Assembly: GCA_008711295.1 (NCBI GenBank)
Contig: VUYV01000015.1
Location: forward strand, 1,135,054 to 1,199,053
DNA: 64,000 nt
Direction of reading: 5' to 3'
Origin: Anarhynchus alexandrinus
Lineage: Eukaryota > Chordata > Aves > Charadriiformes > Charadriidae
Part shown: one piece after another, positions 26,746-36,870 of the stretch
Layout of the letters: every line of letters begins with the position of its first letter
Numbering within the stretch: the first letter of the stretch is position 1
Program-made: the position numbers and the translations under genes
Notes under the pieces: model-generated
The model's database searches: none
What the model was told of the DNA's origin: nothing
The model's input: the letters and a program-made list of their open reading frames with translations, nothing else

Positions 26746-28206
26746 AGAAGTACTTCTTATTTTCTGTAAAAATTACATCTGGACTGATCATAATGTTTAG
26801 ACTAAGCTTTCAGTCACACTAACATTAAATTCTTAGTTTTATACATATATAAGGTATGACCCCTCTTTGCCCATAAACAAGATTTTGTGTGTAATGAAGT
26901 TTACAGACTATTAAAAAAAAAAAAAGAACCAGGATCTGAAAGTCTTAATTTTTATCCCATGCATGTTTTTACCCTCTATCAAAGGGTAGCTGACAGTACC
27001 ATATCCAGTTGTGCACGACTGGAAGAGGTGTTCACAGGAGAGGTCTCATTCCATCAGCTGGTGGGATTTACTATCCTTCTCTGTTTGCCTCACTCCCACT
27101 TTACTGCCAGATCCCACTCCCTGACTATGGCAGCTTGCTTCAGGGCTCCCTGGGAACTAGTAGCTCCCCACAGCAGGGAGCAAGAACACGACTGGCAAGA
27201 CAGTTATAAAATTGCACTTATTATCTCTGGCATTTTGAACTAAAAAAACTTCAACCACCCCCTCCAACCTGAACAATTATGCCTTAGGGCTAATTGGCTA
27301 TCACACAGATCCTTGGCCAAGTGCTGCATAGTACAGACACAGTTAGCCCACTCCAAAAACGTGCTAAACCTGAAGAGGGAAGATGGAAGCCAGCACACAC
27401 TGACCAGTGTAGGCCCTGGTCTTTCTTCCACACGTGCTCCACAAAGACAGGACAGCCATACCTGGAGCAGATGAGCGCTGGTTTGTCTGGCAGGTTGTAG
27501 TAGGGTCTAGGAAGGTGTTGGTCCTTAGCTTATTCCAGGGCCCTTCAGCAAAACTCTTGTCTCCTGCCTAGACAAACCATCCCTCACAGAACAGAGACCT
27601 ACTTCAACAACAATAAAAGTTGAATATCTTATTTGTTGCATATCCCGGACTCTGACCAGTGAAGGTAAAGACTGCAACTGTGCTTGATTCAATACTCTAT
27701 AGAAGTCAGTAAAAAAAGCAGAATGCAGCCTTTGGCATGCAAGCATTATTCCTGCAGAGATGCACTACTGCAGCCTACGCTGCGGAAGGTTCATCCCAAA
27801 GTACCTAAAACTGTTGGAATCCAGATGGAAGGTGACACAAACATGAAGAGATGAGATCCTAGTAATTTTGCAATTTTAGCACTAGGCAACACTCATCAAA
27901 ACTAGTAGATCTGTTTAAAACTATTACAAGAAGCAAGGTGGGGAGCAAATACAGGTCAGTCAAGAATACAAAATCTTCTACATCACCTCCTAATCAGATA
28001 ATATCATAAAGTCTACTGCTGCACCACTTGCTGAAAAAGGCAGTCCTGACATTCCTTTTTATTGGTGTATCTGTGCTTTGTCCTCATGCTATTTCTTTGG
28101 CAAGTTTCTGCTCCCTGTAAATCTTTCCAAAGCCAGCATGCTGTCCTTCTTCATACCTTTCCTTTAAACTCCTCTCTGCCACATTAGTGGTAAAGAATTT
28201 TCAATA

Positions 28207-28564
28207 GAACCATAGAATCACAGAATGGTTTAGGTTGGAAGGGACCTTGAAGATCATCGAGTTCCAACCCCCCTGCCATAGACAGGGACACCTCCCACTA
28301 GACCAGGCTGCCCAAGGCCACGTCCAGCCTGGCCTTGAACACCTCCAGGGATGGGGCCTCAACAACCTCTCGGGGCAACCTGTTCCAGTGCCTTACCACC
28401 CTCAAAGTGAAAAATTTCTTCCTAACGTTTAATCTAAACCTGCCCTCTTCCACTTTGAAGCCATTCCCCCTTGTCCTATCACTACATGCCCTAGTAAAAA
28501 GTCCTTCCCCAGCTCTCCTGTAGGCCCCCTTTAGGTACTGGAAGGCTGCAATAAGATCTCCCCG
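28207..28564 (-). mobile_element. CR1 fragment, 3' 0.36 kb
   Basis: This 5'-truncated CR1 is in minus orientation. It runs from the tail (ATAGAATCACAGAATGG) to CAATAAGATCTCCCCG and is closely similar to the copies at 26.1 and 57.0 kb. An imperfect 9-bp repeat (AATAGAACC at 28203, AATAGCACC at 28565) borders it and may be a target-site duplication. Confidence 0.95.
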
Positions 28565-29374
28565 AATAGCACCGAGGTAGTTGGTGTCCTGCCACTACAG
28601 CTCAGAATGATGGCCATTGCTTCCTCATTCTTCTTCTTACTGTATCAATGTGTAATCCACAAACTATTATTTAAGATGTAATCCTTTTGCTGTGACACCT
28701 ATTTCTTTGTTCCACATGACACAGTGTTTAAACAGCAAAGAGGTCACAAATGCATCCACAATACAAATAAAAAATAAACTATAACTGTGAATCAACATGA
28801 TGATTGTTTATTCACTAGCAAGATGCTCACAACAACTGGCCTTCATACACATCCCTAACATTCAAGCACATTTTTGCTGTTACACAATTAGCTACAAAAA
28901 AAAAGTTATGAGTTAACAGACTATTATTAGCATCTCAAAGAGAAGCATTCAGAAGTTAGAAAATGTGAGAACTAAGGTTGCTGGGGCAACCTTCAATTCA
29001 TCCCATTGGGCACAGGCATTATGATACACAGCTTAATTCCATAATGACATACTTTGTTTATTGTAGGTTCCCTGCCTCACTTAAGCTCTCTCAAGCTTAC
29101 AAGCACAGACAGAGTTCAGACAGTAAGTTGCTACTAGTATTTTAATGTCCTGGTTTGAGGTAAAACAGAACCGATTTTGTTTTCAGTAATTTATGTTGTT
29201 CAGCACCTAGTGTCTTTTTTTTTTTTTTTAATGTATAGCCTGAGTCAGACATCCAGCAAAGAACATTTGAATCCAAAGTTACATTTTAGTAAATTTTATA
29301 TAAACTGAAGATGGTCTTGCTACAGAAAGAATGAACAGTCTTCCTAAATCTTCCTAATAAATGGTGCTACTATC

Positions 29375-29400
29375 AATAATAATAATAACAACAACAACAA
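29375..29400. repeat. (AAT)n(AAC)n microsatellite
   Basis: A short array of AAT then AAC triplets inside DNAI1 intron 1. Confidence 0.9.
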
Positions 29401-31946
29401 AGAAGAAAAGGAGTCTGAATAATTATGAGGAATTCATGTTAGGAAAAAAGAGACATTGTTGCTAGGGAACTAAGGAATGGGTAGGAGGCATTAAAGAGTT
29501 ATAAGGAGTTTCTCATCTCCAGGTCACCATCATAACTCTGACCACCCTGGGAGGTGCTCCACTGCTATAGCAAAAAATAGCAGAGTGCAAATTTATGCAT
29601 GCTAAACATGTTTTACTCTGGTGACCATCTTAGATTAAATAAATAAACAGATTATCGTCGTTCCCACAGTGAAAAGACATTAGAAGCCCGTAACAGTCAT
29701 AGTACTTAAATTAAGGATATAGAAAACTCAAGTGACTTCTTTTCTGGACTTTTTTTCCTGGATGTGTTTATGATAGCAACACCTAGAAATTCCTGCATGG
29801 GCCAGACATCGACTATGGTACAAACCAAACTGACTACAGACAAGATACAGTAATCCAACAGGATAATACATATGAAGAGAGGAAACAGCTGAAAAGTGGT
29901 GCTTTAAATGCCATTTAATTTTTCTTTCCCTTGCCACAGCTCCCCCTAATGCAGACAAGCCATCAAGAGATGCAAATAGCTGCAAAATCAAGTTCTTTAG
30001 CAGGAAGTTTTCCTGTTGCTGACCTATCCAACAAGCACTTCTAATTGCATTTTTAGGTAGGATATTTGGGTTGTCTCCAAATGAAATTCCTCTAAATTTT
30101 AATTTTTTTTAGTTATAAAACGGGAAAATTAAAATAAGAAACTAATGGCTTCTTTCCAAAGGACATCGCTGCATATGAAAAAGGCACTACCGGGCTGGCA
30201 TTTAGGAAGAGCTATCTTATTTCTGCATTCCAGAAACATGTAATGGGAGGGCAAGCACCACAGAGATGCAATGTCTAGTGGAAGTTTTGCCCTGAGGACC
30301 TTTGTAACATGTTTCCAGCTTGGCCTGAAATGAGGAAAATAAAGAATCATAGTCAACCATCCATTCAAGTTTTGTGCTTCTTGCTTACTCTATCCACAGT
30401 GATTACTACTCTCTCTTTTTGTTAGCAATGTGACAGCCACTAATGGCTGATCTGAGACTCATGAACTGAATTTATACAAAATAGACAAGACTATCAGTAC
30501 CTGCCTTCTTGACTGAATAGCAAAAGCTCTGAAGCTTTTTCCAAGTCCTGGAACAATCATGCCTGGTTTGTTTTTTACAGCTATTTTCTATAGCTCTACT
30601 TTTCAACTATTTCAGCCCCTGCTGCAGAAAACCTCTGACTTGTCTGTGGCATTGCTGATGGTAAATAAATCTTTTTGATGTCCTAGGAAGCAGAGATTTA
30701 CTCTCAAGAGCAAGCGTTCATTTAAGAACTGGGTTAAATCCTGAATTTGTGACTGCAGAAATCTTTCAGGAAGAGAATGCATCCATCCCTCACGTTCAGA
30801 TCCAAGGCCTGCCCTGACTAATCAAGTAGGAGATGCAATGATGCTACCAAGTGTGCTGTCAGCCATGCAGGACGAGGTTCCTCACTACAGCCTTTGCTAA
30901 GTGGTACATCCTTCTCCTATACTGTCAGATTAAACTAGCTCTTGCAACTGGTCACTGGAAGGTGAGGAGCTACACCACTCGCTATACAATAACTCCTTGA
31001 GTAACATGAAATTTCTCCCTATGCTTAAAGCACAAGGTGTGCTGAGCAGATCTGGATTTGCAAATCCAGCCTAAATTACCAGAAAACTCAAGAGGCAGGG
31101 ATGACGCAGGTTGATTACTCTGCAAAGCTGAAGTGTCAGTTCATATTAAGCAAATTTTCCAAGGGCTGAAAATCGATTAGATATTAATGAAACACTCATC
31201 AGGGCAATGACAAACCCAGACTATTTTTTTTTTAATATCATTAAAGAGACACTCCTGCAGCCTTTCTGCTCCCCATGCTAGCTGTCACCATAAGACAATC
31301 AGGCTACAAGGCTGAGCAATCACAGAACGCTCCTGCTAAGTTTACTTCATCTTCCTGAGCAGAGACATTATCATTCCCGCTTCCTCTGGAGCACAGCACA
31401 GAGGTTAACGTGTAATCTGAAAAAAAAAGAGAACACAGCTGCTTGTAGGATTCTAAGGGGAAGAGGGAGAGTCATAATAAGAGCTAAGCTTGATATTTCT
31501 GTAAAACCATTTAATAATTTCCTGCTAGTTTTTTATTCTTGGTTTGAATATTAGCAGTCTCCATAATAAACCACTGCTCAGCACAAGGAGCAGAGAAGCA
31601 CAAAATGGAAACAAAGCCAAAGGAAGCAAAGTGACTTCTAGCCTGCCCTGCAGCACACATCCCTTTACACACACTAGGGATGCCAATTTAAGAGCTACTT
31701 GCCAATAACTTTTCTTATCCGTTTTCTGAGAAACACTAAACTGAGTGTTTATTTTATATTCCATGGATGGTTTAATACATGGTTAAGAGCCAGTAAGCAC
31801 CTTAAAAGCCTTTACCGGCAAAAATGTAAAATGTGTCTGATTGTTGACTGTGGTTGGGGAGGTGGTCTCTTTTGTTTCTCTTTGACAACATGCTGAAGAG
31901 CAAAGAAGCTGCTTACATGTCAGTGTGTGCAAGACCACAAGTCAAG

Positions 31947-32700
31947 TGTAACGAGAAATGCCTCGCTGTCCAAATTCAGATGCTTTCTTTCACACTGTGT
32001 AAGTGACCTGTTGCTGACAGGGGGGGTTAACCCTAAGTGATAAGAGCAGCCAGGCTGGTTTTGCACACTGTAAATGCAAAGAAGTGTGTTCCAGGTGTAA
32101 TAAGTAATTTAGCAAAAGAATTTTGCTTCAGCTGAAATAGAAATAGCTGAAATAGTGCTTGCTATGGCTTCAGCTAAGATGAATGTGTGCTTGCTATGAG
32201 ATTGGAAAATGGATAGTGTTAGTTAAGATATCAAACAAAAGCAACAGTTGGAAGTACCGAACCGTTGCAAAACAAGGGTGGTGTGGATAGCGAAGATAAC
32301 TGCAGAAGTGTAAAGAACAGAGAAACCACAAGAAGGACCCGGTGATAAAGACTTCTAGCCTCCCTCTTACGACCACCAGGAAGACCCCTAAGGAAGCATA
32401 GCGTCTGCACCACTAGAAGGGAGGGGGCGTGCTCGGGGGTGGGTTGCATTCCAAGAACTCATTGATTATGTAATTGGGGGTGGGTTGTGCTCCAAAAACT
32501 GATTGATTATGCAAATTATTTTCGATGAAGAAACATAAATAAGTATAAGGAATACGAAATAAAAACAAGTGTTTGTGAAGGAAAAAATGAGCCACAGGAG
32601 GGGAAATCCCCTGTGTAATTCCCAGCGCTGTAATAAATATTCTTTGCTCCACCGAATTTGCCCCTGACTAAAATTCAGTACAGTGAGCGTGTTTCTCACA
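31947..32700 (+). mobile_element. Solo LTR of an endogenous retrovirus
   Basis: This unit of about 754 bp starts TGTAACGAGAAA and ends TTTCTCACA. The ends are imperfect inverted repeats with TG...CA termini. Inside are a U3-like region with a 41-bp tandem duplication, a TATA-like TATAAGGA near 32541, and a polyadenylation signal AATAAA at 32632-32637 followed by a short U5-like end. No primer-binding site follows and no gag, pol or env coding is nearby, so this is a solo LTR. The style resembles avian ERVL-type LTRs, but the class is uncertain. No clear target-site duplication is seen (TCAAG against CAGGT), so the exact ends could be off by some bases. It is in plus orientation, antisense to DNAI1. 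Confidence 0.7.
32435..32517 (+). repeat. 41-bp tandem duplication in the LTR
   Basis: Two diverged units start with GGGGGTGGGTTG at 32435 and 32476. Each contains TCCAA-AACT-ATTGATTATG and ends TAATT or CAAATT. Repeated U3 enhancer blocks are common in retroviral LTRs. Confidence 0.8.
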
Positions 32701-35669
32701 CAGGTCAGTTAAGAAACCAAATCTTGCTTCTCCTTAGGGTGGGTTCAGCCACAGAGGTACACAGCAGCACAGGGTGCTCTCCACTGCTCACACAAGGCTT
32801 TTCCTCGAGCCACAAAGCAAAGACATGGAAATCTGGAACCAACACCTCCAACAGCATACCTGATCATCGTGTTTAAAACAACAATCTCAAAATTGATGAC
32901 CACTTTCTCTCACCACCCAGGACTGACACCAGGCTAATGGGGTGCTGTTCCCTGCCCTATCAACAACTTTCTGCATGTCTGTGAAAACGCCACACAGGTC
33001 AGTGTTTTTAAAGCATTCTACACTTCTGAGTGTCCTGTTTGTCATACTCAAGACCTCATTTTCAGGGAAGCTGAGAATCTAATTCTTCCACTCCCTTCAG
33101 TCTGATGCAGGGATGTTGGCTTATGCCTTTCCATAATTCTACATCTTCCCAAAATGCTGTGGAGCTCAATTGTGCATAACACATTTCAGACCTGAAAGGA
33201 AGGAATTTATTGAAGCACCAAGAATAAATAAGTTTTATTTATTTACAAAGCTGCATCAGAAACACAAAGATCCAGGCACACCCAATTGTTTTAACAGACT
33301 TTGTACACTGAAAATATTTCTTATTAATGTATGCAAACATACAAGTGCCTAAACATGCTTCTAATTAAGGCTCAGATAAAGCCAAATGCTTCATGTGGAA
33401 GACCACAGCCTTTATTTCTGATGGCCAACTGGCTTTTGACATATTTTCACCCAGGAATATGGGACATTTCTTTCCAAGAAAAGGAAAAACACATTAGGTG
33501 GCTGGAGATTGAAGTGGAGGCTGAAGTCACCTGAATAAAGAAAATAAGAGTGAACTAAAGCAAGAAATTGTTGTCACAGGAGAAGACAGATATAAGACAG
33601 GCACGGAAGAAGGGCAGGCAACCACCACCTGTAAGGGAAAAAAAGAAGAAGAATTGATCACAAAGCACTTGAAGAACACACAGCCATGAAAGCAGAGGAG
33701 GGGCTGGAAGTGACACATGGTAAAAGGGAAGGACTTGATAGTGTTCAGGTAACTATCTCAGCTTTGAGAACAATCCCAGGAAGAAAATTTTCAAAGGGAA
33801 GCAGTCAGCAACAAAAAACTTAGGAGGCAGAGCAGAACAAAGCAATACATAGGAATCAGAGGAATGAAAGGCACAAGGACAGATGAAAAGAGCATAGTGC
33901 TAGAGGAGAATTTGCAATGAAAGAGACAAGGATGGAAAGCCTACAGAAGTGATGCTCAGCAGAAAAAACAACCTCACTGGCAAGTAACAGGCTTGTTTTC
34001 TGCCTCACTACAAACACTGGCAAAAAGGAGGAATGTGTATGAGGGAGAAGTGCAGGAGCTTACTCACTTAGAGATTTTCTTGTCAAGAACTGGGATCTAG
34101 ACCTTGACTCACCCATAATTTTATAGTGGCCATAGGGGCTCAGTAAATACCAATCATCAGGCCCTGATCAGGCGGTGAGTAGTGCAAAGGCACAGCTGTC
34201 CACTCCCTGGACTCCCAAAGCCACTGAGATATGGGCTATATTTTGTAAGAGAAAATGAGGCAAAGCCTCTAGACTCCAGAGCCACACAATTCTTCCACTA
34301 GAATATACTAGTAGATAAAGGGACATGAAACAGCAATTAGATTTAACAAGCTCAAGGCAAGTATAGGAAAGTTAAAATTACTGTATTTTAAGTTACTGTA
34401 ATGAAAGTTATGTGAAAAGCCAAAACCCCTAAGAGTTTAAACAGTTTATGATGTTTCAAGAGCTTTAAAATAAAATCAATGCCTTTACAGCACATTAATT
34501 AACTTTTTCAAATAACATGTGAACCAAAGCCTCTCCATTTCAGAATATTTGAGATAATGGCTACTGAAAATGTTTGAAAATATTTATGTGGAAACTCTAA
34601 AAATAAAAGAAACTCAAATTCAGAGCAAGCATTTCATCCCAGGTTTAGTTTGTATCATTATTAATGGGCTTTACAGATTTACCACAAACATCTTCATTAT
34701 CTAGGACTGGATGTGGGATTTCATTCTGAATTTGTGCCCTTTGCAAACTTTATAAAGCCCTTTGTCACTTGATGATTACTAGCACTTATTAGTAGAAGGA
34801 TTAGGAATGTCACAGTGAACCTCTGTCTTACTGTTGCCTGCTCTAAAGCCCAGAAGCCCTTCTACCATTTGTGCAGAAACCTGCAGGTGGCTCCCAGAGA
34901 CCTCAGGCCCAGGAGTAACCATTTCAGTACTTCTGGATTTTGGACTCCAGCTCTTGATTGCAGGAGCTGGGAGATCTGACAGGGCTCTGCAGAGTCAGCT
35001 CACACTTAGCAGGGTTTACTGCCCAGGCTTCAGAAGTCTCCCAATACTGAGTCCATAAAGCCCTAGTGTGGATAAACCACAGTCCAAATGAATCACCCTT
35101 GGGTAACTAGAGGGGGATCAGATGATCAGCAAGGGTTGCTGTTCCCTCATTGGAAGAGCTCCTGGTGTCTGGACCCCCTCACAGACCACTGAGGATTGTC
35201 TTCATCCCAAAGATCAAATACGTTGGGATTGACCTAAACCTGCTATGAAAATGGTTTTATCAGCCAGGTCATCTTCTGCTTTTAAATCAAACACTTTGAT
35301 AGTCGGTAACAGATGAGATCCAGGAATGAATCTGACTGAGCCTTTCATCCTGCAAACGGATGCATGCAGACATGCCCATGCAGAGCCTGAAGGCAGACTG
35401 TGGGGTCCCACAGACACATCCACCCACGCTCCTGCTCCCAGAATAGGGTTAGAGCCATGAAAGTTAATAGAGGACCTCATTTAATTGTCTGAACTGAGAG
35501 AAGACCAAATAGTAAAACAAAAGGAAAGTGATAAAAGTTACAGCTAGGTATAATTGAGAGAATTTTTAAAAACTATTTCAAAACAGGGATTTCAACCTGT
35601 CTGCTCATTGTCCCTGAAAGATTCTCTGGCAGACTGGGGACACCTCAAGTGCATTAAAACCTGCCCTGG

Positions 35670-36215
35670 AAGGGAAGTGTCATACGTTGTAACACTGATG
35701 AAACGGCATGGCATAACGATGTCCGAGAACCTTTATAGTCTCCCAGGTTTGCAACAGCAGAGCAAAACAGTGTGGGGCTGCTGCAGCTTTGGGACATGCT
35801 GGCTTGCCAGAAGAGGGTGGCAACGCACAGAGGTGCCACAGAATACGCAGGGTGTCACTGGCAGGGTGATGACACGCTTTAGTGCAGGGACAGAGTGATG
35901 CAACATGATGTAACCATGCAGCAAGCAGCGCCAAGAGGGGCTGTGCCGAGCCCCAGTGTCTCACCCTGGAGGGAAATGAGTTGGGCTGTGCATGGTGATG
36001 TAACGTATGGTGGCACTGGGAACGGTAATGTCATCGTGGGCCTGGTGTCACACCAGTGACACCCACTCTGAGCTGGGGGCAGCAAAGCCAGAGCGGGACC
36101 ACACAGCGACGTTCCCTCGTGTCAACCGCCGCCTCCCGCTGCACGAGGCACTGCAGTGACGCCACCCGTGTGTGACGTCACGGCGCCGGTGGTGACGTCA
36201 CCACGGCACTGTCAT
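35670..36215. promoter_or_regulatory. Cluster of TGACG/TGATG-type half-sites
   Basis: About a dozen variants of TGATGTAAC, GTGATGACAC, TGTCATCG and TGACGTCA recur over 0.5 kb at the start of DNAI1 intron 1. They include the inverted repeat GGTGTCAC-ACCA-GTGACACC at 36044-36063 and end in the two perfect CREs. It could be a decayed minisatellite or a CREB/ATF-type enhancer. Confidence 0.4.
36172..36202. promoter_or_regulatory. Paired perfect CRE palindromes
   Basis: Two TGACGTCA sites at 36173-36180 and 36193-36200 lie 20 bp apart, about two helical turns. The second is part of the 12-bp palindrome GGTGACGTCACC, and the 8-bp palindrome CGGCGCCG lies between them. They are in DNAI1 intron 1, within 100 bp of the exon 1 donor and inside the CpG island. 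CREB/ATF binding is the established reading of this motif; use in this gene is inferred. Confidence 0.6.
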
Positions 36216-36267
36216 AGGGGAGCGCGGCGCCGCCCTGCTACGATGCCCACTCGGGACAGGCCCTTAC

Positions 36268-36300
36268 CTGCCGGTGCCTGTCGACCGCCTTGGCTGGCAT
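36268..36300 (-). CDS. DNAI1: DNAI1 coding exon 1 (start codon)
   Basis: DNAI1 is an intermediate chain of the axonemal outer dynein arm, the motor of motile cilia and flagella. This exon encodes M-P-A-K-A-V-D-R-H-R-Q. The ATG sits in a near-perfect Kozak context (GCCGCC before ATG) inside the CpG island. The exon ends in CAG followed by donor GTAAGG, in phase 0. As I recall, human coding exon 1 also ends in phase 0 after a lysine/glutamine-rich 16-codon peptide starting MIPASAK, so this copy is five codons shorter. Such a short peptide cannot prove identity alone. It is assigned because the next eight exons are clearly DNAI1, the phase fits, and it lies head-to-head with FAM219A. The untranslated leader and TSS are not defined; they should lie just above 36300. 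Confidence 0.8.
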
Positions 36301-36374
36301 GGCGGCTGCCGCAGCGCCTCCCCGCCACCAACCGCTCCTCACGACAGCCTCGCGCCCTCCCGGCCAACTGCCGA

Positions 36375-36415
36375 CCGGAAGTTGACAGCGGCAACCATGG
36401 CAACGCGCCGGAAGC
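36375..36415 (+). promoter_or_regulatory. Two ETS cores flanking the X-box
   Basis: CCGGAAGT at 36375-36382 and CCGGAAGC at 36408-36415 lie either side of the X-box. A third CCGGAAGC lies at 36635-36642. ETS/GABP sites are typical of bidirectional CpG-island promoters. These are motif matches only. Confidence 0.45.
36391..36404. promoter_or_regulatory. Candidate RFX X-box
   Basis: GCAACCATGGCAAC fits the X-box form GTNRCC-(0-3)-RGYAAC, with one mismatch in the left half and a perfect right half. It lies 91 bp upstream of the DNAI1 ATG. RFX factors, together with FOXJ1, drive motile cilium genes through such sites near their start sites, which suits DNAI1. Binding is inferred. Confidence 0.6.
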
Positions 36416-36424
36416 GGCGCGCGG

Positions 36425-36429
36425 CCAAT
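36425..36429 (+). promoter_or_regulatory. CCAAT box (NF-Y type)
   Basis: CCAAT occurs in the context GCGGCCAATCCGGCC, about 125 bp upstream of the DNAI1 ATG and 380 bp upstream of the FAM219A ATG. Spacing to TSSs is unknown. Motif match only. Confidence 0.4.
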
Positions 36430-36583
36430 CCGGCCGCAGAACGCTGTCGGCCCTGACTATTCCCCCCCCCCCGCCGCCAAGGGCCCCCTCTCCCCCCGAG
36501 GGCGGGAATGGTACGTCCCAGCGGCGGCAGGGCGGGGGGCCGCGGGGAACCGAGCATCCGGGCACCGCAATTATTGACAGTGG

Positions 36584-36623
36584 GCCCCGCCCCCTTCATG
36601 AATATGCAATGAAGGGGCGGGGC
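36584..36623. promoter_or_regulatory. Inverted pair of GC boxes
   Basis: The left arm at 36584-36599 (GCCCCGCCCCCTTCAT) and the right arm at 36609-36623 (ATGAAGGGGCGGGGC) are reverse complements apart from one extra C/G. They surround the 9-bp loop GAATATGCA. Each arm is a consensus Sp1/KLF GC box. The loop and inner arm bases read TGAATATGCAAT, loosely like a POU site. It sits about 190 bp upstream of the FAM219A ATG and probably acts in its core promoter. Confidence 0.55.
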
Positions 36624-36650
36624 GGCGGCCGGACCCGGAAGCGGCGCGGC

Positions 36651-36657
36651 TGAGTCA
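36651..36657. promoter_or_regulatory. AP-1 site
   Basis: A perfect TGAGTCA lies just after an ETS core and about 150 bp upstream of the FAM219A ATG, probably close to its TSS. Motif match only. Confidence 0.4.
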
Positions 36658-36678
36658 CCTCGGCGGCGAGCGGCGGCG

Positions 36679-36735
36679 ATGAGGCAGCAGCCGCGGCGGG
36701 TGGCGGCGGTGTCGGCGTCGTCCTTCGGCGCCTGA
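36679..36735 (+). other. Upstream ORF in the presumed FAM219A leader
   Basis: An ATG at 36679 (G at -3) opens an 18-codon frame starting MRQQPRRVAAV that ends with TGA at 36733-36735, 75 bp before the FAM219A start. It shares the main frame but stops before it. If the transcript begins above 36679, this uORF would temper translation. The TSS cannot be placed from sequence. Confidence 0.4.
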
Positions 36736-36810
36736 GGAGCCTCCCCGCGCTCGCCTGCCCGCCCTTCTTCCCTCCTTCCCCGCCTGCCGCGCCCCAGCCC
36801 CGCCGCCACC

Positions 36811-36870
36811 ATGATGGAGGAGATAGACCGGTTCCAGGTGCCCGCCGTGCGCGCCGAGATGCAGCCGCTG
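36811..36870 (+). CDS. FAM219A: FAM219A coding exon 1 (start codon)
   Basis: This 60-bp exon encodes MMEEIDRFQVP then AVRAEMQPL. It matches the start of vertebrate FAM219A as I recall it (MMEEIDRFQVPTAHSEMQPL). The ATG is in a perfect Kozak context (GCCGCCACCATG) and a second ATG follows directly. The exon ends with CTG and donor GTGAGG in phase 0. FAM219A is a small conserved protein of about 185 residues without a well-established function, so no role is given here. The following exon, expected to begin DPAAASISDGD, was not found on the plus strand up to 64000. It is transcribed away from DNAI1 from the same CpG island, as in human. Confidence 0.93.

Larger units (their letters stand above)
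23038..36267 (-). other. DNAI1 intron 1
   Basis: This 13.2-kb intron has donor GTAAGG and acceptor CTCTTCAG. It contains the 3 x 78-bp repeat (25908-26141), two CR1 fragments (26104-26662, 28207-28564), microsatellites near 26711 and 29375, and a solo LTR (31947-32700). At its 5' end are the CRE cluster and part of the CpG island. The other stretches (23038-25907, 26746-28202, 28574-31946, 32701-35670) show no gene. Open frames such as the 91-codon one at 23568-23843 have no recognisable family. Confidence 0.85.

Noticed and set aside
35554..35898. 114-codon plus-strand frame before the CpG island
   Set aside because: No family recognised; it lies in DNAI1 intron 1 beside the TGATG motif cluster.
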